The notes under the pieces are model-generated. The model did no database searches. It saw only the letters and a list, made by a program, of their open reading frames with translations, and had not been told where the DNA came from. This document shows, one piece after another, positions 30,995 through 38,480 of a DNA stretch of 40,979 bases. Numbering within the stretch: position 1 is the first letter of the stretch; each line of letters starts with the position of its first letter. The position numbers and the translations under genes are program-made. Source of the DNA: Acidimicrobiia bacterium (GTDB taxonomy: Bacteria; Actinomycetota; Acidimicrobiia; UBA2766); contig JAIBAC010000008.1 of assembly GCA_019695375.1 (NCBI GenBank), positions 1-40,979 of the forward strand, read 5' to 3'.

Positions 30995-31855
30995 TTGGGG
31001 GCCGACACGACGAGACAAGCGACCGCGGACGGGCACGGCGCTGGGGTCGAGGACGCCGACGCGGACTGGGTGCGGGCCGGCGGGCCCGCCGGCGAGGCCG
31101 CAGCAGCGATGCCGGACACAGCGGCCGCCGGCAACTTCGAGGCGCCTGAGCCGGCGTTCGCGGACATCGATCTCGCCGCCATCGAACGCGGCGACCTCGC
31201 CATCGACGAGGCTGAGCTGCACGTCCTGTCGACCGGCCTGCTCGCCGCGAAGCGCTGGCAGTTGCGCACCAAGCGCTGTCTCGACATCACCTGCGCTGCC
31301 CTCGCCCTCGCGCTGCTGAGCCCGCTGCTGCTGCTCACCGCCCTCCTCGTCGCCGTCGACTCCCACGGTCCGGCGCTGTACCGCCAGGAGCGCGTCGGTC
31401 GTGGCGGCCGGCGCTTCAAGATGCTCAAGTTCCGCTCCATGTACGTCGGCGCGCACGACGAGCGACACCACATCGAGTCCGTCAACGAGGCCTCGGGACC
31501 GGTGTTCAAGATGCGCGACGACCCGCGGGTGACGCGTGTTGGTCGCGTGATCCGAAAGCTCAGCATCGACGAGCTGCCGCAGTTCTGGAACGTGCTCAGG
31601 GGCGACATGAGCCTCGTGGGCCCACGACCGCCCCTGCCCGAGGAGTTCGTGGAGTACGGCCGTGCCCACAACCGACGCCTCCTCGTCACGCCCGGCCTCA
31701 CCTGCATCTGGCAGGTGAGCGGGCGCAGCGACATCGACTTCGAGGACTGGGTGGCGATGGACGTCGAGTACATCACGACGTGGACCCTGCGCCGCGACCT
31801 CGTCCTGATCGCCCGCACCGTGCCTGCCGTGCTCTCCGGCAAGGGTGCGTACTAG
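30995..31855 (+). CDS. polyprenyl-phosphate sugar-1-phosphate transferase of polysaccharide assembly
   Basis: A 286-residue protein of the bacterial sugar transferase family (WbaP/CpsE C-terminal domain type). After an acidic N-terminal arm of about 85 residues it has KRCLDITCAALALALLSPLLLLTALLVAV (the reentrant membrane helix), GPALYRQERVGRGGRRFKMLKFRSMYVGA, GPVFKMRDDPRVTRVGRVIRKLSIDELPQFWNVLRGDMSLVGPRPPLPEE and GLTCIWQVSGRSDIDFEDWVAMDVEYI. It starts exopolysaccharide or O-unit synthesis by moving a sugar phosphate to undecaprenyl phosphate. The start is taken as TTG 30995, with GGGAGG eight bases before; a GTG at 30905 would add 30 residues. No other polysaccharide genes follow. Confidence 0.88.
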   Translation: MGADTTRQATADGHGAGVEDADADWVRAGGPAGEAAAAMPDTAAAGNFEAPEPAFADIDLAAIERGDLAIDEAELHVLSTGLLAAKRWQLRTKRCLDITCAALALALLSPLLLLTALLVAVDSHGPALYRQERVGRGGRRFKMLKFRSMYVGAHDERHHIESVNEASGPVFKMRDDPRVTRVGRVIRKLSIDELPQFWNVLRGDMSLVGPRPPLPEEFVEYGRAHNRRLLVTPGLTCIWQVSGRSDIDFEDWVAMDVEYITTWTLRRDLVLIARTVPAVLSGKGAY

Positions 31856-31897
31856 CGAACCGCCGGCAGCGGGCACACCCCGCCGAGCTGCCACGCG

Positions 31898-31903
31898 TAT
31901 CTT
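31898..31903 (+). promoter_or_regulatory. -10-like hexamer TATCTT for a leaderless TPR-lgt transcript
   Basis: TATCTT, six bases, ATG 31910; no ribosome site. Confidence 0.55.
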
Positions 31904-31909
31904 CGACCC

Positions 31910-32281
31910 ATGGCACGCGACGACGCGTACGAGCTCTATCAGCGCGGCTGCGCCCTGGCCGCGGCCGGCAGCCACATGGCGGCAGCCACTGTCCTCGAGC
32001 GCGCCTGCGCCGTCGAACCCGAGAAGGCCTCCATCCGCAGCGAGCTCGGGCGCGCCCTGTTCCGGTCGCGCCGATTCAGCGAGGCGGCTGACGCGTTCGC
32101 GGCGGTGGTCGCGTCCAACCCCGCCGACCACTACGCCCACTACGGGCTCGGCCTCGCGCAGTCACGCCTCGGCGACCTCGTCTCCGCGGGCGCGCACCTG
32201 AAGCTCGCCTGCGCCATGCGTCCCGACCTCGAGGCGTACACGGCGGCTCTGTCGGCCGTGAGACGCCGCACTGGCACCTGA
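31910..32281 (+). CDS. small tetratricopeptide-repeat protein
   Basis: A 123-residue, all-helical protein made of three TPR units: AYELYQRGCALAAAGSHMAAATVLERACAVEP, SIRSELGRALFRSRRFSEAADAFAAVVASNP and YAHYGLGLAQSRLGDLVSAGAHLKLACAMRP. TPR proteins are adaptors. It lies 2 bases before lgt and is read with it; any link to lipoprotein maturation is inference. Confidence 0.85.
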   Translation: MARDDAYELYQRGCALAAAGSHMAAATVLERACAVEPEKASIRSELGRALFRSRRFSEAADAFAAVVASNPADHYAHYGLGLAQSRLGDLVSAGAHLKLACAMRPDLEAYTAALSAVRRRTGT

Positions 32282-32283
32282 GG

Positions 32284-33120
32284 GTGCACTGGCTGGCAGC
32301 GGTGGTCGCGTACATCCCGTCACCGCCATCGGACCGCTTCCACGTGGGGCCTGTGCGTGTCACCTACTACGGCTTGTTCGTGGCCGCGGGTCTCGCGCTG
32401 GGGTTCTGGGTCACGATGCGGCGCTGGCGCGCGCGCGGCGGTGATCCCGCGCTGGGTGAGCGCGCGGCGATCTGGGCCTGCGTCGCCGGCTTCGTGGGTG
32501 CGCGGGTGGCATACGTGTCGACGCACCTGGGCGAGTTCAGCGGTGACTGGCTCGGTGTCTTCGCGATCTGGCGCGGTGGGATCGCGATCTACGGGGGAAT
32601 CACCGCGGGAGCGTTGTGCGCGGTGCTCGTCCTGCGGCGTTCCGGCGGTGACGTGTGGGCGTTCGGCGACAGCGCGGCCGTCGGCCTCCCGCTCGCGCAA
32701 GCCGTGGGACGGCTCGGGAACTGGTTCAACCAGGAGCTCTTCGGCACCCCGTCCGCGCTGCCATGGGCACTGCAGATCGCGCCCGAGCACCGTCCGGCCG
32801 CGTTCGCGCAGTCTGCGACGTTCCACCCGACGTTCCTCTACGAGCTGATCTGGAGCCTCGCCGTTGCCGGCATCCTCGTGCTCGTGGACCGTCGACGCCG
32901 GCTGGTCGAGGGGAACCTCTTCGTCGCCTACGTCGCCCTCTACGGCACAGGCCGGTTCCTCCTGGAGCTGATCCGCACCGACACGACGTGGCGCCTGCTG
33001 GGCGTGTCGCGCAACGGCTGGGTGGCGGCGGCATCGGTGGTCGGCGCCGTCGCCGTAGGGGTGATCCGCCAGCGGCGCAACCGTTCCGTCGACGAAGCTG
33101 TCTATCGTCGCTCCCTGTGA
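32284..33120 (+). CDS. lgt: prolipoprotein diacylglyceryl transferase
   Basis: A 278-residue membrane enzyme with about seven spans. VTYYGLFVAAGLALGFWV near the start, ARVAYV (Arg), WRGGIAIYGGI, LAQAVGRLGNWFNQELFG (the Lgt signature) and FHPTFLYELIWSLAV are all present. Lgt moves diacylglycerol from phosphatidylglycerol to the lipobox Cys of prolipoproteins. The start is GTG 32284, directly after the TPR stop; the stop overlaps the next start (GTGA). Confidence 0.95.
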   Translation: MHWLAAVVAYIPSPPSDRFHVGPVRVTYYGLFVAAGLALGFWVTMRRWRARGGDPALGERAAIWACVAGFVGARVAYVSTHLGEFSGDWLGVFAIWRGGIAIYGGITAGALCAVLVLRRSGGDVWAFGDSAAVGLPLAQAVGRLGNWFNQELFGTPSALPWALQIAPEHRPAAFAQSATFHPTFLYELIWSLAVAGILVLVDRRRRLVEGNLFVAYVALYGTGRFLLELIRTDTTWRLLGVSRNGWVAAASVVGAVAVGVIRQRRNRSVDEAVYRRSL

Positions 33121-33548
33121 GAGCCCAAGACCTCGACCAATCGCTGAGATCGCACGGGTTCGTGGCCGACGGCGGTGACGCGTGGCGTCGTGGAGGGCCA
33201 CCGGAGACGGTCGTGCGGCTGCGCAAGCCCCGACGCGTCGACATCGACGTGGACGGCCTCGCACCGGTGCGCGTCCGCGCCGACACCCCCGAAGCCGTCG
33301 TGTCCGTGGTCGAACGGCTCTGTGGCGCAACGAGCCAGCCTCCGGGGACGCTCCCCGTGCCCCTCGACGCGTGGAACCGCGTCCTCGCCCAGCTCGGCAA
33401 CCTCCACGAGGCCGGTGAGCAGATGGCATCGGCTCGCGAGCGTGCCGCGGTGGCGGAGACCAAGGTCGAATTCCTCAAGCAGCAGCTCGCGGCCAGGCGC
33501 CGGGGCGGCGACCCGGGGCTGTTCGGCGGCCTGTTCGGCCGCCGCTGA
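33117..33548 (+). CDS. unknown protein with C-terminal coiled coil
   Basis: A 143-residue protein. The first half (SLRSHGFVADGGDAWRRGGPPETVVRLRKPRRVDIDVDG) reads like a small alpha/beta domain, and residues 90-130 (AWNRVLAQLGNLHEAGEQMASARERAAVAETKVEFLKQQLAARRR) like a coiled coil, with a Gly/Phe-rich end (GLFGGLFGRR). No family recognised. GTG 33117 overlaps the lgt stop; a TATCGT hexamer (33103-33108) could also give it its own short leaderless message. Confidence 0.7.
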   Translation: MRAQDLDQSLRSHGFVADGGDAWRRGGPPETVVRLRKPRRVDIDVDGLAPVRVRADTPEAVVSVVERLCGATSQPPGTLPVPLDAWNRVLAQLGNLHEAGEQMASARERAAVAETKVEFLKQQLAARRRGGDPGLFGGLFGRR

Positions 33549-33596
33549 GCCGACGCGCCCGCACGCTCCAGAGCTCGCGCGAGGGTTTGCACGAGC

Positions 33597-33602
33597 TATC
33601 GT
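33597..33602 (+). promoter_or_regulatory. -10-like hexamer TATCGT upstream of the hadA-like gene
   Basis: TATCGT stands 65 bases before GTG 33668, in the 119-base gap after the coiled-coil gene. A leader of about 60 bases with a GGGGGAG ribosome site would follow. Confidence 0.35.
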
Positions 33603-33667
33603 TCCGCGCCGCAACCGGATGCCGGGTCCGCGCTGCGACGTCGTGGCGCCGAACGGGGGGAGCAGCA

Positions 33668-34141
33668 GTGGCAGTCGACTTGAGCTTGGTCGGCCTCGAG
33701 AGCGACGAGGCGACCTGGAAGGTCGAGGAGGGCAAGGTCCGCGAGTTCGCCCGCGCCGTCGGTATCAAGGATCCGCTCTGCACGGACCCCGACGCCGCTC
33801 GCGCCGCCGGGTTCAAGGGCGTGGTGGCTCCACCCACCTTCGCGATCACCGCCGGCCAGTGGGCCCCGACGTGGAAGTCCGCCGCCCGGATCTGCGGCTT
33901 CGACGTCAAACGCCTTCTCCACGGCGAGCAGCGCTTCACGCTCCATCGCCCCATCTGCGCCGGCGACGTCCTCGTGGGCCGCAAGAAGATCGTCGATCTG
34001 TACGAGAAGGAGGGCAAGCGCGGCGGCACTATGACCTTCGTGATCGAGGACACCACCTGGCGCGACGCCGACACGGGCGAGCCGGTCGTGACTACCACCA
34101 CCACGCTGATCGAGACCGCCAAGCGCGTCGAGAAGGCCTGA
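33668..34141 (+). CDS. HadA-like (3R)-hydroxyacyl dehydratase subunit (MaoC N-terminal type)
   Basis: A 157-residue hotdog protein. VEEGKVREFARAVGIKDPLCTDPDAARAAGFKGVVAPPTFAITAGQW and LHGEQRFTLHRPICAGDVLVGRKKIVDLYEKEGKRGGTMTFVIEDTTW match the HadA/HadC type subunit, which binds the acyl chain but lacks the catalytic Asp/His pair. It pairs with the downstream hydratase subunit. In mycobacteria such pairs dehydrate 3-hydroxyacyl-ACP in mycolate elongation; a beta-oxidation or steroid (ChsH) role is possible too. GTG 33668 has a GGGGGAG site. Confidence 0.85.
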   Translation: MAVDLSLVGLESDEATWKVEEGKVREFARAVGIKDPLCTDPDAARAAGFKGVVAPPTFAITAGQWAPTWKSAARICGFDVKRLLHGEQRFTLHRPICAGDVLVGRKKIVDLYEKEGKRGGTMTFVIEDTTWRDADTGEPVVTTTTTLIETAKRVEKA

Positions 34142-34150
34142 GGAGGCGAC

Positions 34151-34567
34151 ATGCCGGACCGTCCGCGTTATTCCGAGGTCGAAGTGGGCGACAGCGGACC
34201 CGAGCTCGAGGTCGGGCCGCTGACGCGCACGGACTTCGTCCGCTACGCAGGTGCGTCGGGCGACTTCAACCCGATGCACCACGACGAGGTCTTCGCGACC
34301 AGCGCCGGGTTGCCCTCCGTGTTCGGCCACGGCATGTTCACAGCCGGCATCCTCTCGCGCGCCGTCGCCGAATGGGTCGGGGTCGAGAACGTGCGCGGCT
34401 GCAGTGCCCGTTTCACCGAGCGCATATGGCCCGACGACGTGCTCGAGGTCAAGATCACCGTGACCGGCAAGGACGATGCCGAGCGCCGCATCGAGATGGA
34501 CTGCCGCGTCGAGCGGGAATCCAAGGTGATCCTCTCCGGGACGGCGTCGGCCGTGCTTCCCGCGTGA
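34151..34567 (+). CDS. HadB-like (3R)-hydroxyacyl dehydratase catalytic subunit (MaoC type)
   Basis: A 138-residue hotdog protein with the hydratase-2 motif RYAGASGDFNPMHHDEVFA; Asp38 and His43 are the expected catalytic pair. LPSVFGHGMFTAGILSRAVAEWVG and CSARFTERIWPDDVLEVKITVTG follow. It forms the active heterodimer with the preceding HadA-like protein. GAGGAGG precedes ATG 34151, 9 bases after the preceding stop. Its stop is 3 bases from the convergent phosphatase stop. Confidence 0.88.
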   Translation: MPDRPRYSEVEVGDSGPELEVGPLTRTDFVRYAGASGDFNPMHHDEVFATSAGLPSVFGHGMFTAGILSRAVAEWVGVENVRGCSARFTERIWPDDVLEVKITVTGKDDAERRIEMDCRVERESKVILSGTASAVLPA

Positions 34568-34570
34568 GGC

Positions 34571-36166
34571 TCAGGCGAGTCGCTCGACCGTCGCGGAACC
34601 ACGGCGCACCCTGAATGCGGCGCCCGTCCGCGCCGTGGCTGCGGGGTCGAACGTGTCGAGCAGCCGGAACTCGCAGACGAGCTCCTCAGGCGTCAGATCA
34701 ACGACGGCGTAGCCCTGGTCGAGGAAGTTGACGTAGGCGTACCAGGGGTTCTGGGAGATCACGAAGCGCTCGCCGAGATGGATGAGCGCCTCCGCGAGCC
34801 CGCGTGGCAGCCCTCCGAAGAGGGTGCGCGGGTCGGGGTCGGCGGTCAGGGACCCGGTCGTGAACTCGGTGAGCACGCTGCGGCGCGTGGGGCTGTCGAT
34901 GTCGTCGGGGACGTCGCCGGCGAAGTACAGGTGCGTGTGACCGGCGCAGCTCACGACGTCTTCGACACCCTCGCCGTCGATGAACCTCAGCAGCTCGAGG
35001 CGTTCCGCCTGGTAGTCGTCCCACGCCTCGTTCGGGGCGTAGACGCCGGCGTTGTGCTGCCAGCGAGGGTTGAGCGCGCGCAGCAGCGGGTGGTCGAGGT
35101 CGATGAGGCGCCACCAGTTGAAGTTGTAGCCGTTGCCCAGCAGTCGCCACGCGGCCTCGGACCGGCGCAGGCCGCCCTCGAGCCAGGCCTTCTGGGCGGC
35201 ACCCAGCGTCGTGCGGCCCGCCTGCATCATCACGGCGCCGTCGGGGCTGAGCGAGCTGACGGCGTCGACGGCGGCATCGCGGTAGGACCGGACGTCGAGC
35301 ACGAACAGGTCGGCGAGGCTGCCCCATCCGAGGCTGCGGTACAGGCGGTTGGGATCGTCGGCGTCGCGGAGCACTGGCATGTAGTCGAACCACGCGTCGA
35401 CGCCGTTCTGGTGACGCTCGCGGTGGTCGAGCTCGGTCTGGAACGGGTCGTGCACGGCGTCGACGCCGTTCCAGAACTCCCCGTCGTCCCACATCAGCAC
35501 GAAAGGCACCGCAGCATGGCAGTCCTGCAGCAGCACGTCGGACTTGAAGCGGCGCAGCACGCCTCGGTAGTCGTCGACGGACAGGGTGGCGTGGTCGTCG
35601 ACGTAGACGTAGTCCCCGAGGTGCATGAAGAAGTCGGCGCCCTCGGCCGCGGCAGCGCGGTGCGCTACATAGTGGGAGTCGTTGATCTGCTGGCAGCTGG
35701 CGAACACGAACCTGAGATGGTCGACGTCGGCGCCGGGCGTTGGAGCGGTGCGCAGCCTTCCCGGACGCGATGTCGCGTCACCGGCGCGGAAGCGGTATGC
35801 GTACCAGCGGTCGGCCCCGAGGCCGTCCACGGACACGTGGATGCAGCCGTCAGCGCCGGCGCCCGCGACCTCGATCCCGTTGGCGACCACGTCGTCGAAG
35901 GTGTCGTCGGTGGCGACCTCCCAGCCGACGTCGGTGCCACCAGGGGCCGTCGTGTCGACACGTGTCCACAGGACCGCACCGTCGGGGCGGGGATCGCCGG
36001 CGGCGATGCCCTGCGGGAACGGACCGGCGCCCTCGGCGCCGGCCGCGCTCGCTCCACCTGGGACCGCCACTGCCGCGGGCTCACCCTGAGCACCGTTCGT
36101 CAAGCCCGAGGCCGCGGCCGCGGCCGCCATCGCCTGCAGGAACGTCCTGCGATCCACACCTGCCAT
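34571..36166 (-). CDS. Tat-exported PhoD-like phosphatase/phosphodiesterase
   Basis: A 531-residue protein with twin-arginine signal DRRTFLQ (Arg6-Arg7) and an Ala-rich hydrophobic stretch. An Ig-like N-terminal domain (50-140) precedes the metallophosphatase domain: FVFASCQQ (154-161), FMHLGDYVYVDDH (180-192), FVLMWDDGEFWN (222-233), RLLGNGYNFNWW and CAGHTHLYF. PhoD-type enzymes hydrolyse phosphodiesters and monoesters outside the cell with Fe/Ca. The usual WDDHE motif reads WDDGE here, so a metal or proton ligand is missing. The start is ATG 36166; it lacks a ribosome site, but the in-frame alternative 66 bases upstream would put a long Arg/Gly arm before the Tat motif. Confidence 0.85.
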   Translation of the reverse strand: MAGVDRRTFLQAMAAAAAASGLTNGAQGEPAAVAVPGGASAAGAEGAGPFPQGIAAGDPRPDGAVLWTRVDTTAPGGTDVGWEVATDDTFDDVVANGIEVAGAGADGCIHVSVDGLGADRWYAYRFRAGDATSRPGRLRTAPTPGADVDHLRFVFASCQQINDSHYVAHRAAAAEGADFFMHLGDYVYVDDHATLSVDDYRGVLRRFKSDVLLQDCHAAVPFVLMWDDGEFWNGVDAVHDPFQTELDHRERHQNGVDAWFDYMPVLRDADDPNRLYRSLGWGSLADLFVLDVRSYRDAAVDAVSSLSPDGAVMMQAGRTTLGAAQKAWLEGGLRRSEAAWRLLGNGYNFNWWRLIDLDHPLLRALNPRWQHNAGVYAPNEAWDDYQAERLELLRFIDGEGVEDVVSCAGHTHLYFAGDVPDDIDSPTRRSVLTEFTTGSLTADPDPRTLFGGLPRGLAEALIHLGERFVISQNPWYAYVNFLDQGYAVVDLTPEELVCEFRLLDTFDPAATARTGAAFRVRRGSATVERLA

Positions 36167-36250
36167 CTGTGACGGGCTTCGCCCGCACCCAGCGACGTTC
36201 CTGCCCGGCCGCGCCCAGCCAGACCCGGCCACAAACCCTCGAGTTCTATA

Positions 36251-36279
36251 ACCCTTAACTCGAAGTTGAAGGTAAGGGT
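36251..36279. terminator. AT-rich hairpin between two minus-strand genes (terminator or regulator)
   Basis: ACCCTTA (36251-36257) pairs with TAAGGGT (36273-36279); inside it CCTTAACT and AGTTGAAGG can pair around a CGA loop with one bulged G. It begins 2 bases after the stop of the DUF4352-like gene. No T-run follows on the minus strand, so a terminator is only one reading; the island also contains TATAGA and may hold the phosphatase promoter. Confidence 0.45.
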
Positions 36280-36281
36280 CG

Positions 36282-37121
36282 CTACCCGACGGTCACGGTC
36301 ACGCCCGGGCCCAGGGCGCCAGGCAGGGTCGGTGCGCCCGGGCCGGTCGGGTCTGACCAACCGGCATGGAGCTTGAGGTACTTCGGATGCGCACCCTTTG
36401 GCACGCCGAACACGTAGTCGACCTGTGTCGTCGCCCCTGGTTCGAGCTCACCGAGACCGCTCATGCTCTCCGAGCTCAGGAAGCTCGGCGTCGACTGGAT
36501 GGGGTCGGAACCGTCGGCGTCCATGAACGCCTGCGCCTCGGTGCCCGTGAACGCCATCACGGTGCCCGTGTTGTTCTTGATCGAGACTTTGGCGAGGCAG
36601 AGCTCGCCCCCCGCCCCCGTCGTGGAGGGCACCACGGGCAGGTCCGACCCCTGACTCAGCTCGGCACCGGACAGTCCGCACTCGAAGGAGCGCACGACGA
36701 ACTCGGTCCCCTCGACCTCGACGGTGTCGCCGATGCCCCCGGCGGGCTCACCGACCGTGGCGACGTTCTCCACGACGGTCTGACCGAGGTCGAGGATGCC
36801 GCTGAAGATGCGGCTGAAGAAGATCGCCACCACGACCGCCGCCACGATCACGAGGGCGAGCACGACGAGGAACGCGATCAGACAACCCTTGCCCGAACCG
36901 GACTTCGGCGGCTGCTGGGGGCCGGGGCCATACCCGGGCTGGGCGTATCCCTGCGGGTATCCCTGCTGGGGATACCCCTGCGGTGGGTACCCCTGCTGGG
37001 GATACCCGGGCGGCGGGTACCCGGGCTGGGCACCGGCAGGGGGTGGATAGCTCTGAGGCGGGGTGAACCCGCCCGCACCGGAGAGGTCTCCGGCCGGGCC
37101 GGGAGGGAAGGGACCAGCCAT
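36282..37121 (-). CDS. membrane-anchored DUF4352-like protein with Pro/Tyr-rich arm
   Basis: A 279-residue protein. Residues 15-75 are Pro/Gly/Gln/Tyr repeats (PPGYPQQGYPPQGYPQQGY), then SGSGKGCLIAFLVVLALVIVAAVVVAIFF, one membrane span, and an extracytoplasmic beta domain of the DUF4352 type (GDTVEVEGTEFVVRSFECGL, CLAKVSIKNNTGTVMAF, LEPGATTQVDYVFGVPKGAHPKYLKLHAGW). Two Cys may form a disulfide. Function unknown; relatives are surface immunoprotective-type or TRF2-like lipoproteins. GAGGG lies ten bases before ATG 37121. The arm resembles that of the protein at 3234-3809. Confidence 0.8.
   Translation of the reverse strand: MAGPFPPGPAGDLSGAGGFTPPQSYPPPAGAQPGYPPPGYPQQGYPPQGYPQQGYPQGYAQPGYGPGPQQPPKSGSGKGCLIAFLVVLALVIVAAVVVAIFFSRIFSGILDLGQTVVENVATVGEPAGGIGDTVEVEGTEFVVRSFECGLSGAELSQGSDLPVVPSTTGAGGELCLAKVSIKNNTGTVMAFTGTEAQAFMDADGSDPIQSTPSFLSSESMSGLGELEPGATTQVDYVFGVPKGAHPKYLKLHAGWSDPTGPGAPTLPGALGPGVTVTVG
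36961..37020. repeat. tandem 30-base repeat coding the Pro/Gly/Tyr arm
   Basis: Two consecutive 30-base units (36961-36990 and 36991-37020) differ at three positions; shorter related units flank them. Each unit codes ten residues of the YPQQGYPPQG type. The number may vary between strains. Confidence 0.8.
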
Positions 37122-37193
37122 GTTCGTCGTGCCCTCGGGGCATGAGCCGCGCAGCGGCTCGGGCGGGATGGGAAGCTGCCAGGCTACCCGGGC

Positions 37194-37610
37194 TCAGGAC
37201 CGCTCCGGCCCGCCGGCCTCGAACTCGAGCGACGCCGAGTTGATGCAGTAGCGCAAACCGGTGGGGTGCGGGCCGTCGGGGAACACGTGGCCGAGATGAG
37301 CGCCGCAGTTGGCACAGGTCACCTCGGTGCGGACCATGCCGTGGGTCCGATCCTCGGTCTCGTCGACCTTGGCGCCGGCGTCGGGCTCCCAGAAGCTCGG
37401 CCAGCCCGAGCCGGAGTCGAACTTGTGCTCCGACGAGAAAAGCGTTTCCCCGCAGACGACGCAGCGGTAAGCGCCGTCGGCGTGGTTGTCGAGGAGCGCG
37501 CCCGTGAACGGTGCCTCCGTCCCCTTCTCCTGGGTGACGTGGTACTGCTCAGGCGTGAGCCGGGCCCGGAGGTCACCGAAATCCGACTGCGGTTCACCTG
37601 CCACGTTCAC
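37194..37610 (-). CDS. msrB: peptide-methionine (R)-S-oxide reductase
   Basis: A 138-residue MsrB. Zinc is held by CVVC (Cys50, Cys53) and CANC (Cys99, Cys102); [22 protein letters not shown] and the catalytic Cys122 in [10 protein letters not shown] are present. It repairs methionine-R-sulfoxide in the cytosol with thioredoxin. GTG 37610 was chosen because the N terminus then has normal length and a TAAGGT hexamer (37641-37636) falls just upstream; an ATG at 37682 would put that promoter inside the gene. Confidence 0.93.
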   Translation of the reverse strand: MNVAGEPQSDFGDLRARLTPEQYHVTQEKGTEAPFTGALLDNHADGAYRCVVCGETLFSSEHKFDSGSGWPSFWEPDAGAKVDETEDRTHGMVRTEVTCANCGAHLGHVFPDGPHPTGLRYCINSASLEFEAGGPERS

Positions 37611-37635
37611 TCCCCGTGGTCTCGCCTCGTCGCCC

Positions 37636-37641
37636 ACCTTA
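37636..37641 (-). promoter_or_regulatory. -10-like hexamer TAAGGT for msrB
   Basis: On the minus strand TAAGGT lies 25 bases before GTG 37610, giving a leader of about 19 bases. Confidence 0.45.
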
Positions 37642-37681
37642 GTGGCGAGCCGGACGTTGCGCGTTTGCGCCGCGACGCTCA

Positions 37682-37687
37682 TATACT
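37682..37687 (+). promoter_or_regulatory. -10 element TATACT upstream of the unknown gene at 37747
   Basis: TATACT is one base from TATAAT; a TTGCGC (37657-37662) lies 19 bases upstream as a possible -35. It faces away from msrB, making a divergent promoter region of about 140 bases. Confidence 0.5.
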
Positions 37688-37746
37688 CGGCTGTTCAGTT
37701 CCGGGTGCGCCCGGCACGACCACGTTCGCTGCCCCGCCTCTGCGCA

Positions 37747-38400
37747 ATGACACCATCGAAGCCGAACCAGACGCGCGCTCGCCGTGGTAGGACACACGAG
37801 CCGTCACGCCCGGCGAGCCGCCTGCCACGCCCCCATCGCGTCGCACACGCTCCCGAGCGACTCAACCGGGTGTCGTGGACGGCCGCGCGCAAGCTCCTGC
37901 ACCAGCAGCTCTGGTGCTGGGGCCAGGACATGAAAGCCCCCGGGCCCGCCGACAACCCGCTGCTCGCAGAGGGGTTCGTGCGCCACCCGCGTCCCCGCGG
38001 CCAGCGCGGCACGAGCCGTTACGAGCTCTCCCTGGCCGACAGATCCCAGATCGCTCTGTGGGGCTACGGCGCGTGGTTCAAGGCGGCAGGTCAGGAGCGG
38101 GGGACGCTGCTCGTACGACACCGGACGGGGCCGCAGATGGTCGATCTCGCCGATCTCGAGACGGCGTGGTTCCCGGACCAGCTCCCCGCGATGGACGAAC
38201 CGATCAGCCCGAGCGAGTGCGAGGCGGCCCTCACCAACCTTCTGGGCCTCTGCCACTGGATCGCCGGATACGAGGAGCGGATCCGCGCCTCACACGGCAC
38301 GTCCTATCGCGACCACTGCCATCGCGCGTTCGAGCCGGAGCGGCGCCACTGCGCGCCGGCTGCACTGCCCGACGCGTGGCGTGAGCTGCTGAACGGCTGA
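37747..38400 (+). CDS. protein of unknown function
   Basis: A 217-residue soluble protein with a basic, disordered N terminus (to about 45). The body has SWTAARKLLHQQLWCWGQDMKAPG, NPLLAEGFVRHPRPRGQRGTSRYEL, ALWGYGAWFKAAGQERGTLLVRHRTGP and ISPSECEAALTNLLGLCHWIAGYEERI; the Trp/Gly/Arg pattern (LWCWGQD, RGTSRYEL) resembles conserved unknown proteins I have seen in several phyla, but I cannot name a family. No membrane span, no export signal. ATG 37747 follows a good -10 element by 59 bases without an evident ribosome site. Confidence 0.7.
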   Translation: MTPSKPNQTRARRGRTHEPSRPASRLPRPHRVAHAPERLNRVSWTAARKLLHQQLWCWGQDMKAPGPADNPLLAEGFVRHPRPRGQRGTSRYELSLADRSQIALWGYGAWFKAAGQERGTLLVRHRTGPQMVDLADLETAWFPDQLPAMDEPISPSECEAALTNLLGLCHWIAGYEERIRASHGTSYRDHCHRAFEPERRHCAPAALPDAWRELLNG

Positions 38401-38480
38401 AATTCCTCAGGCGCCGCGGTCCGGCCGCCGATGGGCACCGAGGGGACGCCACCCGTCCTCAGCCCGACCACGGACCGACG

